Below, piece by piece: positions 1 through 7,892 of a DNA stretch of 14,308 nucleotides. This DNA is from Stramenopiles sp. TOSAG23-3. Taxonomy: Eukaryota > Sar. Below the pieces are notes generated by a model. The model had not been told where the DNA came from, searched no databases, and saw nothing but the letters and a program-made list of their open reading frames with translations. A program made the translations under genes and the position numbers. Every line of letters begins with the position of its first letter. Positions within the stretch are counted from its first letter, which is position 1. The stretch spans positions 1-14,308 of the forward strand of contig LT642574.1 in NCBI GenBank assembly GCA_900128585.1, in the 5' to 3' direction.

Positions 1-1
1 T

Positions 2-73
<72 letters not shown>

Positions 74-180
74 TCGTTCGTTCGTTCTTTTTTCGTTCGT
101 TCTTTTTTCGTTCGTTCTTTTTTCTTTCTTTCTTTCTTTCTTCTTCTTTTTCTTCTTTCTTCTTATTCTTCTTCTTCTTT
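1..180. repeat. TTTC microsatellite with an internal 15-bp tandem repeat
   Basis: Positions 1-74 are an uninterrupted TTTC tetranucleotide array that continues off the left edge. It then passes into a variant with CGTT units: three exact tandem copies of the 15-mer CGTTCGTTCTTTTTT lie at 79-93, 94-108 and 109-123. A second TTTC stretch and a degenerate TTC-rich pyrimidine tract follow to about 180. The plus strand is almost pure pyrimidine throughout. Slippage of this kind is common in AT-rich eukaryotic spacers. No gene is visible in it. Confidence 0.95.
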
Positions 181-495
181 TAAAAAATTAAAATATTAAT
201 TATTTTATCATCATCATATCATCATCATTTTCATTCTTCTTCCTTCACATTCTCCTGCTTCTTCTTCAACAAAAAAACTAAATAAAAAAAACTAGTAGAG
301 ACGACTAAAAACAATACAAAGAGAATGGAAATGTATGATTATATGTCTTCTCATATGTGGGATAGATTTTTACAATTTTTATCATTTTTCACTTTTGGCT
401 TTTTTTTTTGTGTGTGTTTGTTTTCTGCATTCTAGTTTCTTTTTCTTGTTCGTACCACACCAGAAAAGAGGTAAGGGGGTTAGACAACGGCCGAC
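181..495. other. AT-rich leader upstream of the CRAL-TRIO gene
   Basis: This AT-rich stretch contains CATCAT-type runs near 206-230 and poly-T/TG tracts near 400-420. Composition turns GC-rich only about 30 bases before the ATG at 496. It presumably holds the promoter and 5' leader of the downstream gene. I see no clear TATA box, RNA gene or additional reading frame. Confidence 0.6.
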
Positions 496-1926
496 ATGGC
501 AAGCTTAGCCGCGGAGGATCTGTCGAAACTGCAAATTGACGGGGAGAAGGCGGGCGGTAGGATGACGGCGGAAGAAATTGCAGCGACCGTGCGGGCCGAG
601 AACGTTACGGGCGATCCGAACGATGTCATGGAGCCGGACACGGCCGTCATTGGGGTGGTCCTTTGCCCGAAGAAGAAGGTGTCCCAGCTCCCGAAGACCA
701 CCGAGGAGCGGGATATACCCACGCTCCTCGACAAGTATAGAACGGAACTGGCCGCGCTCAAGGCCGAGTGCAAGGACGTCTTGCCGGACGGCTCGGCGGG
801 GCCGATCGCGGTGCCCCCGAAATCCTCTTTTGACATTGCCTATGATGACATTTTTCTCCTCCGCTATCTCTTGTCCCGCCGGGGAAACGTCCGGCAAGCG
901 GCGGCGTCCGTGCGAAAGTGCATCGCGTGGCGGAAGCAGGCGGACATTCGGGAGCAAGTCCTGAAGCCGGTGGCCGAGGGGTGGTGGCACGACTCGGACG
1001 TGAAGAAGCGCCTAGACCGGCACCTGGTGTTCTGTCCGTTCTCCTGCCTTGTCGACGGGGGGGCGCTGATATACATACGCGATGGGATAGGGACGGGGAA
1101 CCTGGTTTTTGAAAGCGTTAGCAAAGAGGAGTTTATGCAGTACGGGATGATTGCCCGAGAGTACTGCTTCCGTTGGATCGACCGCGAAACCAGGCGGCTG
1201 AACCGGATCGTCAAGTCCATGTACTTGATGGACATGAAGAAGATGAGCCTGTCGAACATGCCAGACAGCCGGCTCCGGGAGTCCTACTCTGCCATAGCGC
1301 ACGTCTCCAATTTTGCCTACCCCCAGCTGGTCTCCAAGTACATCGTTGTGAACGCGCCGTACTTCATCTCCTGGCTCATGGGCCTGTTCAAACCGATCGT
1401 CCCGACCAGCATGTACGAGAAGATCGAGCTGCACTCCGGGGCGTTCGGCCCGTCGGAGTTTGCGAAAGAATGGTTGCATGAAAGGTACATCCCCGAGTAC
1501 ATTGGGGGGGTGTACCCGGACGCCAGGCTCCCCGCCCAGCTGACGGGTGAGCTTGTCGTCCATGGCGAGCAAGACGGCATGGTCACGATCAACGTCCCGA
1601 GTAGAGACAAGAGAGACCTAGAAATCAGCGTCCCCAAGGCCAAGGCGGTCCTGAAGTACGAGTTTAGCCCGATCAACAAAGGCATCGAGCTGATTGCCAA
1701 GTTCTACCCAGGCCAAAGCGCGATGACCAGACTAGACAATGGCGGGAAACCCGTAGACGGCGAGGTTCTCTTGCAACAGCCCCTGCGCATCCAACAAACG
1801 AATGGGCTGTACCGAGGGGAATGGAAAATAGACCAAACGGGGATCGTTGTGGTGACCTTGAACAATTCCTACAGCATTTTTACGTCAAAGACCGTCAAAT
1901 ACAATTTGGATTTGAAGGTGTTGTGA
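496..1926 (+). CDS. Sec14-like CRAL-TRIO and GOLD domain protein
   Basis: This 476-residue protein has the architecture of SEC14L and patellin proteins. An N-terminal extension of about 100 residues is followed by a CRAL-TRIO N-terminal helical segment (about 113-160, with DDIFLLRYLLSRRGNV at 117-132). Next comes the CRAL-TRIO lipid-binding domain (about 170-340, with YLMDMKKMSLSNM from 243, SKYIVVNAPYFISWLMGLFKPIVP around 280-303, and the closing YIPEYIGG at 331-338). A GOLD-type beta domain fills about 350-476 (LKYEFSPINKG, then ELIAKFYPG). Family knowledge: such proteins bind and exchange phosphoinositides or other hydrophobic ligands at membranes, and GOLD domains contact proteins of membrane traffic. 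The start is the first ATG after the AT-rich leader, and no intron is needed. An AATAAA at 2061-2066 could serve polyadenylation. The exact ligand cannot be read from the sequence. Confidence 0.9.
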   Translation: MASLAAEDLSKLQIDGEKAGGRMTAEEIAATVRAENVTGDPNDVMEPDTAVIGVVLCPKKKVSQLPKTTEERDIPTLLDKYRTELAALKAECKDVLPDGSAGPIAVPPKSSFDIAYDDIFLLRYLLSRRGNVRQAAASVRKCIAWRKQADIREQVLKPVAEGWWHDSDVKKRLDRHLVFCPFSCLVDGGALIYIRDGIGTGNLVFESVSKEEFMQYGMIAREYCFRWIDRETRRLNRIVKSMYLMDMKKMSLSNMPDSRLRESYSAIAHVSNFAYPQLVSKYIVVNAPYFISWLMGLFKPIVPTSMYEKIELHSGAFGPSEFAKEWLHERYIPEYIGGVYPDARLPAQLTGELVVHGEQDGMVTINVPSRDKRDLEISVPKAKAVLKYEFSPINKGIELIAKFYPGQSAMTRLDNGGKPVDGEVLLQQPLRIQQTNGLYRGEWKIDQTGIVVVTLNNSYSIFTSKTVKYNLDLKVL

Positions 1927-1938
1927 GTGGAAGCAAAT

Positions 1939-1959
1939 GGGAAGGGGGGGGCAAGGGGG
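1939..1959 (+). other. G-rich tract with quadruplex-forming pattern
   Basis: A G3 run, an uninterrupted G8 run and a G5 run are separated by AA and CAA. The G8 run can be split into two G3 blocks, which gives four G3 blocks with short loops. The tract starts 13 bases after the TGA of the CRAL-TRIO gene, so it would lie in the 3' untranslated region of its transcript. The pattern is seen directly; folding is inferred. Confidence 0.5.
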
Positions 1960-2441
1960 TGATCCCTGGCTCTATTGTGTGCGATGCTTTTCATGTAGTA
2001 TATAATAAAAGTCTTCCAAGACGCACGTCGCGTGTCTCACACAATCTGAGTGAAATCGAAAATAAAGTTTAAAAACAAATTTAACTTCTTCTAGGTTTTT
2101 AAATTTTTGTTATTCTTCTATTCTACTATACCGTAGTAACTAAATAGCAACTAGTAAATATATTAGTTTAATCCAATGCTCTGTAATGTTAATTATTTTT
2201 TAATTTAATTTTGAATGGTAACCAGTAGTCCCAAATTTTTCAATGATTTGTTGTTCTTCGTCATTCGTTCTTTTAAGTGACCTGGGTGGGTGCTTAAAAC
2301 CGTAGTACCAAGGTACAGCACTACGAAGAGTGAACCACACAGGTAAAAATGGTTTTATTACTCCTCGTCTTCTTTCTTTTTTTTAGCTCCTTTTCAGACT
2401 GAAAAAACTAGACGACTAACTGAAAAAACAGTTCTGAAATC

Positions 2442-2654
2442 ATGAATCATGAATTCAGCATCGATCACATACCAAGGTATACAGTCAATCGTCATCATCA
2501 CCAGAGAATGATGAGTAAAAAAAGATTATTAAAAAAAAATAAAAATTTAAGAAATAATATGAAAAACAAATTAAATGAGGAAGTTGATTACGATTCATAT
2601 GCAAGCAATGTCGATTTAGATATCGCTCCGGATAGTTCATGGTCTGCACTATAA
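2442..2654 (+). CDS. Doubtful small ORF, 70 codons, AT-rich
   Basis: The ORF starts with ATG and has an in-frame TGA just upstream. It would encode a basic, Asn/His/Lys-rich N-terminal half and an acidic C-terminal third ending in APDSSWSAL. I recognise no family. Codons are AT-rich like the spacer and unlike the four GC-rich genes nearby, which argues against a conserved gene. The charge asymmetry and the non-repetitive C terminus are the only points in its favour. It may be a chance ORF, a young gene or a short regulatory ORF. Confidence 0.2.
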   Translation: MNHEFSIDHIPRYTVNRHHHQRMMSKKRLLKKNKNLRNNMKNKLNEEVDYDSYASNVDLDIAPDSSWSAL

Positions 2655-3058
2655 AAAAAAATGCTTGTTTTAATATTATGCTTTAAGACTCTCAAGAAAT
2701 ATGAGATATATCTTATCATACCACAAGAGTTTAGAGAGAGATGAGTTGGAAGTACATGAACAAGAACACATTGGCTGTTATTTACATGAACAAAAGGAGC
2801 AGATTCATTTTCGCGGTACACGAGGAAGATAAATTTTAATTTAATACTCTCTTATATAACGCAGTAGTACATGAATTTTAATTCTAAGGTACTTAAATAA
2901 TAGCCAATTTTTTGTTTTTTAATAACACAGCCAATTTTTTGTTTTAAGAAATATAGAATCTTTAAGAATTATAAGAGAACACACTCTCCATGATACGAAT
3001 CATATGTACTAGTACGAATTTCGTAAAAGCAAAATGTGCAAATGGCAGCTTTTTGGCC

Positions 3059-4453
3059 TTACTCGTCGTCCAAATCAATAACCTCCTCGTCGTCCTCTTC
3101 GTCGTCGCCGTATTCATTCTCTTCGTATTCGTATTCTTCTTGCTCGTCCTCGTCGACTCCTTGGGCAAAGTTTTTGGCCGCCTCGCGCTCCATTTCCTCG
3201 CGGCGCTCTGCCTCACGCTGTCGCTGGAGCTCTGCCTCATCCACCTCGTCCGGTTGTTTTGCCTTGCTGTTTGCCTCTTGTGACGCGCGCTGTTGCTTGG
3301 CAAGGTGCTCGCGTTTTAAGCGCGCTCGGCGGTCTTTGCGGGACTCGCCCTCGGGGGGGGCGTCCTTTTTTTTCTGCTTCTTCTTTCGGGCGGAAGACTT
3401 TCTCTTCGTGGCCTTCATGAGGATAGAAACTTCCCCGTCGATCAATTTCATAGGCTTATACGCTGACGCATCGAACACCGTCGTGTCTCGCAATTCCGTC
3501 AGCATGGTATTGGGGTCCGGCGGCTGCCCCGCCACACTAATCTCCTTGTATGCCAGAGCATTTTTCTTCGGCTTTTTCCCTGCCGCCGCAGCGTCCTCAG
3601 CGTTCGCGGACACCCGTTTCATGCCCACAATGAGCGCGTCGCCCTTCGCCAGCGGGTTTTCCTTTAAAAACTCAAACTTTAGAAAAGATTTCTTCTTCTT
3701 TTTGTCTCCCTTTCCTGACCCTGAGAGAGCGATCTTATACTTTCTTACGTTGACCGTGCAAAAGCGAAGCAGGCGGTGGCGTGTCATGAGGGACGCCAAA
3801 ACGTGCTTGTTCTGATCGGACAGCGTCCCGTTAACCGCAAGGACGACCGCGCCGTTCTTCTTCTTCACGCACCGTTGGAACGACACATCGTTCGTTATTT
3901 TCCCGTAGGTGAGCTTCACCTTGTCTTTCGTGTACGCCAGCAAGCCCTCCTTCACCGCTTTGTCCCCAATGTACGTGGACGGGACGAGGTGGGGCTTCGC
4001 ACCGTTGACGAAGACGAGTGCCACGTGGCTCGTTTTCTTCGCTGCCTTGGACATTTTGAACTTTTCCAAGGTGGATTTTCCACTGGGCAGTTTTGCGTTG
4101 CAATCTAAGATCCCAGTCCGAAAATCCCTGGAATACCGCACGGTATCTGCCACTTCCCGGAACACACTGTGCACTGCTGTGGCCCCGTCGTTGCACAGCA
4201 CCAGCCACGGCTGCCCCGAGAAAAAGACGTCCTTCAACTGCTTGATATTGTCAACCGAAAGCTTGGCGTACGGTGCTGTAAAGAAGCTGTACACCACCCA
4301 CGCGAACTGCAGCACCCCCAAACCAAGTATGCCTAGAAAAATAACGGAGAGACGTTTCTTCGATTTTTGAAAAGCAGTCTCCTCCTCGAACCCTGATTTC
4401 TTTCTCTCCGCCGACGACCGCCGGGAGTCCTGCCGCTTGATTTTGGAAGGCAT
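3059..4453 (-). CDS. Single-pass membrane protein with thioredoxin-like region and acidic tail
   Basis: The first ATG is at 4453, giving 464 residues. An in-frame TTG lies three codons upstream but is not a likely eukaryotic start, and a TGA closes the frame just before it. A basic N-terminal segment (about 1-34) precedes one hydrophobic helix (about 35-58, LSVIFLGILGLGVLQFAWVV), which looks like a signal anchor. Residues about 66-180 resemble a thioredoxin fold: a helix, PWLVLCNDG, a further helix, then GILDCNAKLPSGKS. There is no CXXC motif, since the two cysteines (about 87 and 118) are far apart, so redox catalysis is unlikely. The C-terminal third is a Lys-rich stretch with predicted coiled coil and then a 31-residue tail of almost only Asp, Glu and Tyr. 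I infer an endomembrane protein with a structural or chaperone-linked role. The function is unknown. Confidence 0.8.
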   Translation of the reverse strand: MPSKIKRQDSRRSSAERKKSGFEEETAFQKSKKRLSVIFLGILGLGVLQFAWVVYSFFTAPYAKLSVDNIKQLKDVFFSGQPWLVLCNDGATAVHSVFREVADTVRYSRDFRTGILDCNAKLPSGKSTLEKFKMSKAAKKTSHVALVFVNGAKPHLVPSTYIGDKAVKEGLLAYTKDKVKLTYGKITNDVSFQRCVKKKNGAVVLAVNGTLSDQNKHVLASLMTRHRLLRFCTVNVRKYKIALSGSGKGDKKKKKSFLKFEFLKENPLAKGDALIVGMKRVSANAEDAAAAGKKPKKNALAYKEISVAGQPPDPNTMLTELRDTTVFDASAYKPMKLIDGEVSILMKATKRKSSARKKKQKKKDAPPEGESRKDRRARLKREHLAKQQRASQEANSKAKQPDEVDEAELQRQREAERREEMEREAAKNFAQGVDEDEQEEYEYEENEYGDDEEDDEEVIDLDDE

Positions 4454-4758
4454 GGCAAACAAATCAAATCAAAACAGCCACACCTGAACTTCCGCCCGCC
4501 TTGTATAAACGTGTCGGTCGTTGTAGCGCCCCTACGTACCACGAAATCCAAAAAAAAAATACCTCACCCGAGGTAACTTGGTAACTTTTCCGATGAAAAA
4601 AATACAAAACAGAAGGGTAAAGAAATGTAAAAAATGCAAAGGGAACACCCCCTCGACGCATAGTGGAAGAAATGGAAAGATTATACTGTATTATAAAATA
4701 GATTCGATTCGATTGGATGGGATTGGAATGAATGGTAGGATGGACGTGAATAGCTGAG

Positions 4759-4783
4759 TACCAGGTAGTACCGGTACCTGGTA
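4759..4783. repeat. Imperfect palindrome around GTACCGGTAC
   Basis: The core GTACCGGTAC at 4768-4777 is a perfect 10-bp palindrome. Outer arms TACCAG and CTGGTA extend it to 25 bases with a 3-base bulge on the left arm. It sits in the spacer between divergent promoters, so a protein-binding site is possible. The function is inferred only from symmetry and position. Confidence 0.5.
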
Positions 4784-5380
4784 GTATAAGTACATCATCA
4801 TCATCAATATTTAATTATTATTATTATTGGCCTTTTACTACTTTATTTTTTTATTATTTTTTATTTATTATTATTAGACTAATTATCATCATATTATTAT
4901 TATTTATTATTTACATTAATAGAAAACGTGACTATGATATGATAATATTTGTTTATATTTATGTGATATAATATTCTATAATCCAATAATAATAATAATA
5001 ATTCCAATTTAATTAAATTCAAATGAGAAACTAAAAGAAAAGAAGAAGAAGAAGACAACATGTTGTTTTATAAAATGTTGTCAGATTTATTATATTATTA
5101 TTAGTATTATTTATTATAGTTGTTGTGAATGAAATAGAAAAAATAGAAATAGAAAAAATAAAAGTTCCTTCTTCTATCTTCATGTTATTATAATACTGTA
5201 CCAACAACCAACACAGGGAATTTTTATAACTAGTCAAATAATACATCAAAATACAAGGAGGAGGAGGGGACGGAGAATAATAATTTTTAATAAATAAATA
5301 ATAAAAAAAAATATATTATTATACTACTCCATTTCAAAATTCAATTTCAAAAAAAACAATGGAAATTGAAATTGATGGGT

Positions 5381-5405
5381 GAAAGAAAGAAAGAAAGAAA
5401 GAAAA
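5381..5405. repeat. GAAA microsatellite
   Basis: A run of about six GAAA units lies roughly 90 bases upstream of the ATG at 5493. It is the complementary type of the TTTC arrays at 1-74 and 8902-8924. It probably lies in the promoter or 5' leader of the downstream gene. Confidence 0.9.
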
Positions 5406-5492
5406 AGATGGAGACGGAATGGTTCCTCTTCTTTTTAATCTATGAGTTGGAGGATTTAGATTGTACAGACAGTAGAAGAAAAAACCCTTAAA

Positions 5493-7475
5493 ATGTCTTC
5501 TGGTGGTTTAGATTTTGATAGTTTAGAAGCTAAGATAGCGTCCGCGTCGCGCCTTGGCGCACGGTTCGGGGAGGAGGACGTGCAAAGCACGGGGGGCAGT
5601 TCGAGCGCGATGGAAAGTACGGATGGTGGGGGTGGGAGAAAAACGCTCGCAGGGGGAGGGGGGGGTCAGCGTGGGGGTACTGAGACGGCGGCCCAGCAGA
5701 AAGAAGACGGGGAAGGCTACTCCTCTGCGTGGACCGATGACAACGAGTCCGAAGGCGCCACGGGCCAGAGCCGACGGGCCCTCCCGCCGCGCCCCTCGAG
5801 TTCCAGGAAAAGAACGTCGCCGCACGTAACATTTTCCATGGAGCCAGCGACCACCATGGGCAGCAGTAAGTTTGTAGACGATGATGAGTCGGAGGACGAG
5901 CTGTCGTCTTCGTCGTCCTCGTCACTGTCCAGCGAGGAGAGCGATGATGAGCCGAGCGAGCCAAGGTTCACCAGTGCCAGCCGAGAGGGAAAGTACTACA
6001 GCGACAACAGCAGCTTGGACAGCTCCTCGGAGGAGGAAGCGTATTCTCCGTTCAAATTAAAGATAGACTTTACGGAAATTATAGCATTGGGTCTGCCCGC
6101 GCGCCAAACCTTGGGGGAAAATTTGGGGGTCTGGAGGGCCAATTACAACATGATGGGGTACATCTCCAAACCCATGCGAAGGTTCATCGCGAAGCATGAC
6201 TTGAGCGCCGACGTCGCAAAAATGTTGTTGAAAGCCCCCGACGTAGAAAGCAGGCTAATGCCCCACCTTGGGCTAAGCCCAGAGAAGCGGAAGGCCCTGT
6301 CTCCCGCGGCGGAATTGCGGGAAAGTGGGACGGTCGAAAAGTTCAAAAGCCCCGTGCAACCCTCGCCCCAATCGCCGGGGGGGGCTCCCCCCGCCCCCGC
6401 TCCCGCCAACGCGTTCACGGCAGCGAGCGGGAAACTGCTGCACAGGGTCGACGCCATGATCCAGAAGGAAGAGCGCGCGCTGGAAAAAATAGAAAGGAAG
6501 AGTCCGGTCAAGCCCAAGGCGGGCGCGACCGATAGGAATCCAGCCAAGCAGAAGGCGCAAGGGAAGAAGGCTGCACGGTCGGGTGTGGTGAGCATCCCAT
6601 ACGTTGCCGGTGCGATCCCCAACAGTACCAAGAGCTTGGACGATATCCTCGGCGTGGCCGACCTCGCAACGGGGCAGACCGTGGAGGAGCGCGCGGTCGT
6701 CAAAAAGCGACGGAGGCGGAAGAAGAAGGGCGTGCGAAAGGGGGCCGACAGCATGCTGTACCAACGGACGACCCTCTGGAAACAGGAACTGCTCGACAAG
6801 CGAAAGGCAGAGAAGGCGCGAAAAGATTCGAAGAACGAAATAGAGTTTCAGCAGTTGCGGGAGCAGTACAAGGTCATGGGAAATTTTGACGGGGAAAAAT
6901 TCTTCAAATCTCAGCAGGCGTGGGCGAACCGTGTCGAAAGCGTACGGAGAAAGAAGAAGGAAGAAAGCGACTCTTTGAAAATGGCAGAGTGCGATTTCGA
7001 TCGCTACCACAAGAATTTTTCCCGAGCTGGGACGAAAGGCGGGGAGAGCATTTACGAACGGCGCATGCGATGGAAAGCGGAGAGAAAGAAGTTTTTGAAA
7101 GATCAGCAAGAAGCGGAAGAGAAAAAATTAGAGAAAGAATGTACTTTCAAACCAAAATTGAAGAATCGAAAGTACCGCGCGGCCCTTGCGGCAGCCTCGA
7201 AGAAACGGCGGGGGAAAGACGGAAAACCAAATGCCAACAAGGAAAACGTTGTCTCCACTAAAAATAAAACCGCGAAATTAAAGGGTGCGCGCGGAAGGAA
7301 AACGAAGCGCACGGTCGCCGAGACCCCGAAAGCAAAGGCGGGGGGAGATGCGGAGGATATCTTTGCTTTGGCAGACCAACTGCTCTCGAAGTCTGCAAAG
7401 TGGGCCGCCAAATCGGAACGGGAACGGAAGGAATTGGACCTGTTTACCGTGAACATTCAGCGATTGTTCAGCTGA
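5493..7475 (+). CDS. Lys-rich protein with Ser/acidic N terminus and three C-terminal repeats
   Basis: This 660-residue protein belongs to no family I can name. The N-terminal 185 residues are low complexity, with Gly-rich then Ser/Asp/Glu-rich clusters (SSSSSSLSSEESDDE) that resemble casein kinase 2 targets. A more ordered segment follows at about 191-265 (FTEIIALGLPARQTLGENLG and onward). A Pro/Ala/Lys linker leads to a basic patch (KKRRRRKKKG, about 407-416) that could be a nuclear signal. Residues 420-562 contain three related blocks with an aromatic, a Trp about six residues later, and a charged helix; the last two end in ECDF and ECTFKPKL. ECTFKPK-type motifs are frequent in protist cytoskeletal, centriolar and flagellar proteins, so a cytoskeletal role is possible. 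An in-frame TAG at 5457 supports the start. AATAAA at 7522-7527 could be a polyadenylation signal. Confidence 0.75.
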   Translation: MSSGGLDFDSLEAKIASASRLGARFGEEDVQSTGGSSSAMESTDGGGGRKTLAGGGGGQRGGTETAAQQKEDGEGYSSAWTDDNESEGATGQSRRALPPRPSSSRKRTSPHVTFSMEPATTMGSSKFVDDDESEDELSSSSSSSLSSEESDDEPSEPRFTSASREGKYYSDNSSLDSSSEEEAYSPFKLKIDFTEIIALGLPARQTLGENLGVWRANYNMMGYISKPMRRFIAKHDLSADVAKMLLKAPDVESRLMPHLGLSPEKRKALSPAAELRESGTVEKFKSPVQPSPQSPGGAPPAPAPANAFTAASGKLLHRVDAMIQKEERALEKIERKSPVKPKAGATDRNPAKQKAQGKKAARSGVVSIPYVAGAIPNSTKSLDDILGVADLATGQTVEERAVVKKRRRRKKKGVRKGADSMLYQRTTLWKQELLDKRKAEKARKDSKNEIEFQQLREQYKVMGNFDGEKFFKSQQAWANRVESVRRKKKEESDSLKMAECDFDRYHKNFSRAGTKGGESIYERRMRWKAERKKFLKDQQEAEEKKLEKECTFKPKLKNRKYRAALAAASKKRRGKDGKPNANKENVVSTKNKTAKLKGARGRKTKRTVAETPKAKAGGDAEDIFALADQLLSKSAKWAAKSERERKELDLFTVNIQRLFS

Positions 7476-7892
7476 CAGTCTCAGCGTCAGGTTTGATAAA
7501 TTATTAAGGTTCTCTGTTATTAATAAAATATTAACAAAAATTAACACTTCAAAATACAGTGATAAATTTTTAATTATCATACTTTTTATTTAAATAATTT
7601 AAAAGTCTTATTTTATATCTAAGAAGTATTTAATAAACGATAAAATATACTATATTAGGAACACAGCATCAGTATTAATAATAATAAAGCCCTCAGCAGC
7701 AGTAATTTCTTTAAATTTTAAAAGTACGAGGAGGCAAAGAAGGATTGAAGAACGAAGTACCACGCGCCTTTACCAGTATTAAAATTCCATATTAAAAATA
7801 CCAGGTAAGTTGTAAGAATGTAAATTTACGGTACATAGTGTTTACTTTTAGGGCCTCGGGTTTCTTCCCCACTGCCTGGCTTAACACGCTTT
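7476..7892. other. Convergent AT-rich spacer
   Basis: This 417-base spacer separates two gene 3' ends. It is AT-rich, with a TAA-type run near 7674-7687, AATAAA at 7522-7527 for the plus-strand gene and the motif TACCAGGTA at 7799-7807. I see no gene or RNA in it. Confidence 0.6.

Larger units (their letters stand above)
1927..3058. other. Convergent AT-rich spacer between the first two genes
   Basis: This 1.1-kb spacer separates two convergent genes. It holds a G-rich tract just after the first stop codon (1939-1959), a candidate AATAAA (2061-2066), an inverted repeat CGTAGT/ACTACG at 2301-2325 enclosing TACCAAGGTA, a second TACCAAGGTA at 2470-2479, and a doubtful small ORF at 2442-2654. 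The remainder is low-complexity AT-rich DNA. I found no tRNA-like T-arm or other RNA gene by eye. Confidence 0.6.
4454..5492. other. Divergent AT-rich spacer with shared promoter potential
   Basis: This 1.04-kb region lies between divergent genes, so promoters for both should be here. The first 230 bases, next to the minus-strand gene, are moderately GC-containing. The rest is extremely AT-rich, with ATT/TAA trinucleotide runs (about 4805-5000), a GATTN-type degenerate repeat near 4700-4730, the hairpin at 4759-4783 and a GAAA array at 5381-5405. No additional gene is convincing. Confidence 0.6.

Noticed and set aside
3036-3815. 259-codon plus-strand ORF rich in serine and phenylalanine
   Set aside because: It is the antisense shadow of the acidic and Lys-rich tail of the minus-strand gene; repetitive composition explains its length.
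4454-4462. Three-codon N-terminal extension of the minus-strand membrane protein starting at TTG
   Set aside because: TTG is not a normal eukaryotic start; the ATG at 4453 is the first good start after an in-frame TGA.
4464-4661. 65-codon minus-strand ORF ending just before the start of the thioredoxin-like membrane protein gene
   Set aside because: It is out of frame with that gene and has no family resemblance; at best it is an upstream ORF in the leader, and no transcript start is known.
5031-5249. 72-codon minus-strand ORF rich in Asn, Thr and Ile
   Set aside because: It is a product of AT-rich trinucleotide repeats, with no sign of coding selection.
6273-7109. 278-codon minus-strand ORF
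   Set aside because: It lies wholly opposite the 660-residue gene, and the absence of stops follows from that gene's GC-rich codons.
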